From Acanthaster planci (taxonomy: Eukaryota > Echinodermata > Asteroidea > Valvatida > Acanthasteridae), in NCBI RefSeq assembly GCF_001949145.1, contig NW_019091510.1, positions 530,298 through 592,999 on the forward strand: a DNA stretch of 62,702 nucleotides. Direction: 5' to 3'. The position numbers and the translations under genes are program-made. Under the pieces are notes generated by a model. That model saw only the letters and a program-made list of their open reading frames with translations. It was not told the origin of the DNA and did not search any database. This document shows, in pieces, positions 59,077-62,702 of the stretch (position 1 is its first letter; every line of letters starts with the position of its first letter).

Positions 59077-61351
59077 GTATGAATACGAAGTTTCTGTTAG
59101 GTAAAGTTACTGGAAAAATAATGCGAGATTTTCTGTCACGAAGATGGCAAAACCCTACTGGCTTTGTGCTCGTGGTGGGGTCTGCCTGGCCGGCCCGTCA
59201 TGCTTGTGGCGTAGCACCACATGTGTGGGTTTATAACGTTAGGCATGTTGGGCCCAACGTTCCCCCCAACCTCCGTGCTTCAAGTTCAAGCCCTTTATAC
59301 TGTGTGGGCCTAACGTATCCTTGATCCTCCCAAATCTGCGCACCTTACGCTTTGGAACGAGTTCCAGAAATCCACCAGTACCATGACTACAACTTAAGTT
59401 ATAGTACAATGCAGTTGAATTTTTTTGGAACTGGGCAATTCCTACCCCCCAGAATTGTGGGGTCCAACGTCCGCGTCACTCCCGTGGGGGTTCTGGGGGT
59501 AGGCAATTTCACTGTGACTGACGTTAGGCTTTTTTACTGATTTTGAATATCCAACCAGCTCTGATGTCTCAATAGTGACAGCCAGCTGAACAATGTTTGG
59601 CATGGGGGATATACATGGACCTGAATACACAATACAGTTTTGAAACTTTAAAATATCATGTTCAGCTTTTCTGACTAGGTGGCTTGTTGACCTCTGTGAC
59701 TAACATTACAAAAAACGATACAACCAAAAAAATGTTAAAAATGTTTTTAGAAATTCTGTTTTCGAGTTAAGCATTGTACATGTTGTACAGATCTAATTCT
59801 TTATTATTACAGCTTATCTGATATTAGCCCCACTAGTGTGGCACGGACTCTCACTCCCAATCCATCCTTAGCCACACATCCGTATGCGCAATTTCGTGTC
59901 GGCATACTGAACATTTTCGGCGCACCCACTTATCGTGGGCGCAATTTCTTTTGCACATGAACATGATCCTTGACCTTTCCGTTTTCTAAAAACCATTTAT
60001 TGAATGATTTCACTCACATTATTCAAGTATTTTCCAGTCTTTTTGCCTTTATCCATTCAATCTAACGGGCTTGCTCTCTCAGTCGCCAGCTTTAAAATAA
60101 GATCGTTGAACAATACATCGCTTGACCTCTCATCTTCTCGACGGCTCTTCCATGTCAAGACATATGTAATAAATGGACTTGGCAATAAGATACTACATGT
60201 ACCAATGGGCTCTTCCCAAACTTTGGCAGCAGTTTAGAGTTGCTCAAGACCACTAGCCGTAATTGGCGATATACAAGTATGTTCCAAAAGGAGATCTACT
60301 GAAGAACACAGCTGTCTGAAATGAAACTTTTTGAGGGAAGAATAAAATTGAGTTTGCTTAAGTTTCACAACCCGAATGATTTAAGTTGTGCAAACTCTTA
60401 TCCTTTATTCATTCTAAAAATTAATTATGATCATTTGGAAAAAGTGGACTTTTATGAAAGTTTCCTTGTTCCAAAGTCATCAACCCTACTCCCTGAAAAA
60501 TGAACTCAAGACTAATTCTGTTTGTCATGTAATCAGTGTTTCTCTTACATATGAGTTAACTTGTTTCTCGCTAATAGGCCTACCGTAAATTAGCCAAGGA
60601 GTTTCATCCAGACAAGAATCCAAATGCAGGAGAAAAGGTGAGGATGATTTCCCAGTGATCAGGACAATAGCATTAAGACAATTGATGGGAACACTGAGTT
60701 CCTGCATGCACCTATTGGGGTTGTCTGGCCAAAAGCAGGCATACATAAACAGAATGTCCATACTGTACTTGAATATCAAAGTAAGTTGAATTTGTCCAAA
60801 CATGAATACAGGCTTTAAGCCTGTCGATTTACTGACAATCAATTCAGTTTAGAGTGGGCATTGAGGGCATTTCTTTGAAAGAGGAACATGTATACATGCA
60901 TGCATTCCAGTACATGTATGTCCCATCTTGGTGCATGCCTCTATTATGATCATGTGACAGCGTGAGTGCAGTACTTGTGAATGAATCCGGGCACATGACC
61001 ACAAGGCCCACAGAAATGGAGGAGACACCGCTTTTAGCTGCCTAGTAAAGCCACCAAGGGCCAGTCACAGTATCCAGTAACTTGTACTTTGCTTTCACCA
61101 ACACAAGGGGCTTCCCAAGAGTACAGTGGACACATGGCTGCAAGTGCCTATGAAAGATTGATGAAGACCATGTTTAAGATTAGGCAGCTTTGTTTCAGGC
61201 GGCAGTTTAGTCATCAGTGGCTGTATTGGCATTATTTTGCAGTTTAAAGAGATAAGCTTTGCCCATGAGGTGCTAAGTAACCCGGACAAGCGGGACCTGT
61301 ATGACCGATACGGTATGGACGGCTTGAAAGAAGGTGGTGGAGAAGGTGGAG
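58972..61351 (+). CDS. DNAJA2-like type A Hsp40, 5' part (3 exons; gene continues past the window)
   Basis: Co-chaperone that stimulates the ATPase of Hsp70 through its J domain in the cytosol. The three exons join in phase to 91 whole residues. After a short N-terminal stretch (MAFNFNMRGRGSSNDTR) comes LYEVLGVSKNATD, then AYRKLAKEFHPDKNPNAGEK with HPD at residues 45-47, then FKEISFAHEVLSNPDKRDLY and DRYGMDGLKEGGGEGG, the start of the Gly-rich region. Identity is highest to DNAJA2 (compare KEYHPDKNPNAGDKFKEISF). The Cys-rich zinc domain and C-terminal domains must lie to the right of the window. The N-terminus is about 8 residues longer than human DNAJA2. The ATG has A at -3 and G at +4. Confidence 0.95.
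60578..60637 (+). CDS. DNAJA2-like exon 2 (HPD motif)
   Basis: A 60-base phase 0 to phase 0 exon between GCTAATAG and GTGAGG. It encodes AYRKLAKEFHPDKNPNAGEK, helix II and the HPD loop of the J domain. Confidence 0.97.
61243..61351 (+). CDS. DNAJA2-like exon 3
   Basis: After TTTTGCAG it encodes FKEISFAHEVLSNPDKRDLY and then DRYGMDGLKEGGG, helices III and IV and the beginning of the G-rich linker. It ends in phase 1 before GTAAGT. Confidence 0.96.
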
Positions 61352-62702
61352 GTAAGTAGACAATGCACTAACACCTAAGCCTGCATCTGAGCCTTCAGCG
61401 AGTTCATCACAGGTCAGGTCAAAAAATGGAAGACTTTGAAGGATAACCACTGACAAAGGGGTGTCTGATCCATTTGAATGGTGACTTGTGATTACGTGTG
61501 AATAACTTGAAATTGATTTGTGATGGCTTGATTACAGAGCATTGCCATGTACACTAGAGCAATACATACATGTGACTCGACACAAATGCAACTTGAGTCA
61601 CAACTTTTGGCGACTCGAGTCCTTACGAATAATGACTCGAGTCACTGTGAGCAAATGACCTGACTGGAGTCCCATATCAGAAGACTCCAGTCCCAAAAAG
61701 CAAAAGCAAACTTCTTTGTGAAAAAATCTTTGTAGTGACTTGTGGTGCTGGGTTAGAATGTTCACGATCTGTCACAACAGTGTCCTACATGCAAATACAT
61801 GTACATGTACTATGGCTGTCTAATGTCCTTCTTCCGTGGTACTATAAACATACCTTTCACAGACTCCCACCTTGTGGTTTTGTAGCATGTAATGCCATGC
61901 CACGAAACTGGAATTAAAATGCATTTCTCAATTCATGGTGTCATCCTTGTTGGAGGGATTTCTAATGGAATGCCGGCTATTCCCTGATTTCACTCACAAA
62001 AAATTTGTTCAAGCATTTTGGAGTCAAAGTGACTCGAGCTAATTCCTTGACTCGACCACACACTGCGACTCAACTCAACCTATCACAACTCATCATTTGC
62101 AGAGTCTTGTAGTCACACAAAAACACATCCACGCGAGAGGGCGCAGTAGAACTTTGCCATTAATCCTCCCTAGTTAAGTGCCATGATGCTAACGGATTGC
62201 CTTGCAATGGAGCAAAAATTTTCAACCAAATTTTCAGATTTTTATCATACCATCGAAGGTTTAATTGAAGGTCAAGACCGGACAACAGCCTCTATCGCTG
62301 CTCTTAGTACACAAATTGCTGCATTGGAACTATGAAATGAATCTCAGGAGAGATCTGTGTCAGATGTACTCAGCTGTAGCCATAGCATTTTGTGTCTCGT
62401 GTGGAGTCTTACATACGTGTACTGTAGGTTTTATTAATGTCATTTTGTTATGTATGCCAAGAAACATTCAACCAGTTCACTGATCTGCCCTCAAAACCCC
62501 TGAAAGAAAGTTATGGTGGGGTGTAATGCATAGACCTGCAATACCATGTCAAGTATTTGAAACCAGTGTTGTTTTCAAGTCTATTGCAAATCCCTCTAAG
62601 TCCATCACAAGTCATTCAGTCTTAAGCCAATTCACAAGCCATTCAAACGAGTTGTGACAAAAGCATTCTTTGGTCATTGTTCACCCTGTTACTTATGACT
62701 GG
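61352..62702 (+). other. Intron 3 of the DNAJA2-like gene, cut by the window edge
   Basis: No exon seen. Contains many GACTCGAGTC and GACTCGA strings between about 61575 and 62090, some inverted, suggesting a decayed repeat. Confidence 0.6.

Overview
This window is from an animal nuclear genome. Genes are split by spliceosomal introns with GT/AG borders, it is AT-rich between exons, it carries a vertebrate-like tRNA-Lys gene, and it is crowded with short terminal-inverted-repeat elements and palindromic ACATGTACATGT runs. The protein families and the style of repeats suggest a marine invertebrate deuterostome, most likely an echinoderm. That assignment is an inference, because nothing in the window fixes the species. 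A block of 106 N shows that it comes from a scaffolded assembly.

Four protein-coding genes and one tRNA gene can be read with confidence. From left to right: (1) a plasma-membrane-type Na+/H+ exchanger of the SLC9 family on the minus strand (3687-29725). I could chain 12 coding exons with matching phases into about 754 residues. A probable non-coding first exon and promoter lie near 32.6-33 kb. (2) NOP10 on the minus strand (37297-42181), three exons giving exactly 64 residues, the same length as human NOP10. (3) A tRNA-Lys(UUU) gene on the plus strand at 42694-42766. (4) ATMIN/ASCIZ on the plus strand (47422-53969), four exons and 770 residues: four N-terminal zinc fingers and a long tail with 16 TQT motifs. 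(5) The 5' end of a DNAJA2-like type A Hsp40 gene on the plus strand from 58972. Three exons encode the J domain and the gene runs off the right edge.

The rest is introns and intergenic DNA rich in small non-autonomous DNA transposons. Three groups are flanked by TTAA, as in piggyBac-like elements. Two others have terminal inverted repeats starting GGCC or GGGTAATTCC. There is also a foldback element made of iterated CCCAACTATAGTTGGG palindromes, a tRNA-derived SINE with an ATT tail, a 475-483 bp direct duplication inside the exchanger's first intron, a roughly 190 bp imperfect hairpin at 35.2-35.4 kb, and two perfect palindromes of 32 and 26 bp.

The genes do not form an operon or a pathway. 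They are unrelated housekeeping or regulatory functions: ion and pH transport, H/ACA snoRNP, transcription of a dynein light chain, and a chaperone. Three of the four (SLC9A5, ATMIN, DNAJA2) have human relatives on 16q, which suggests old conserved linkage. I found no new multi-gene system. The most notable points are the dense TTAA-element population, the foldback element, the long hairpin, the TQT array, and the unresolved 3' end of the exchanger gene.
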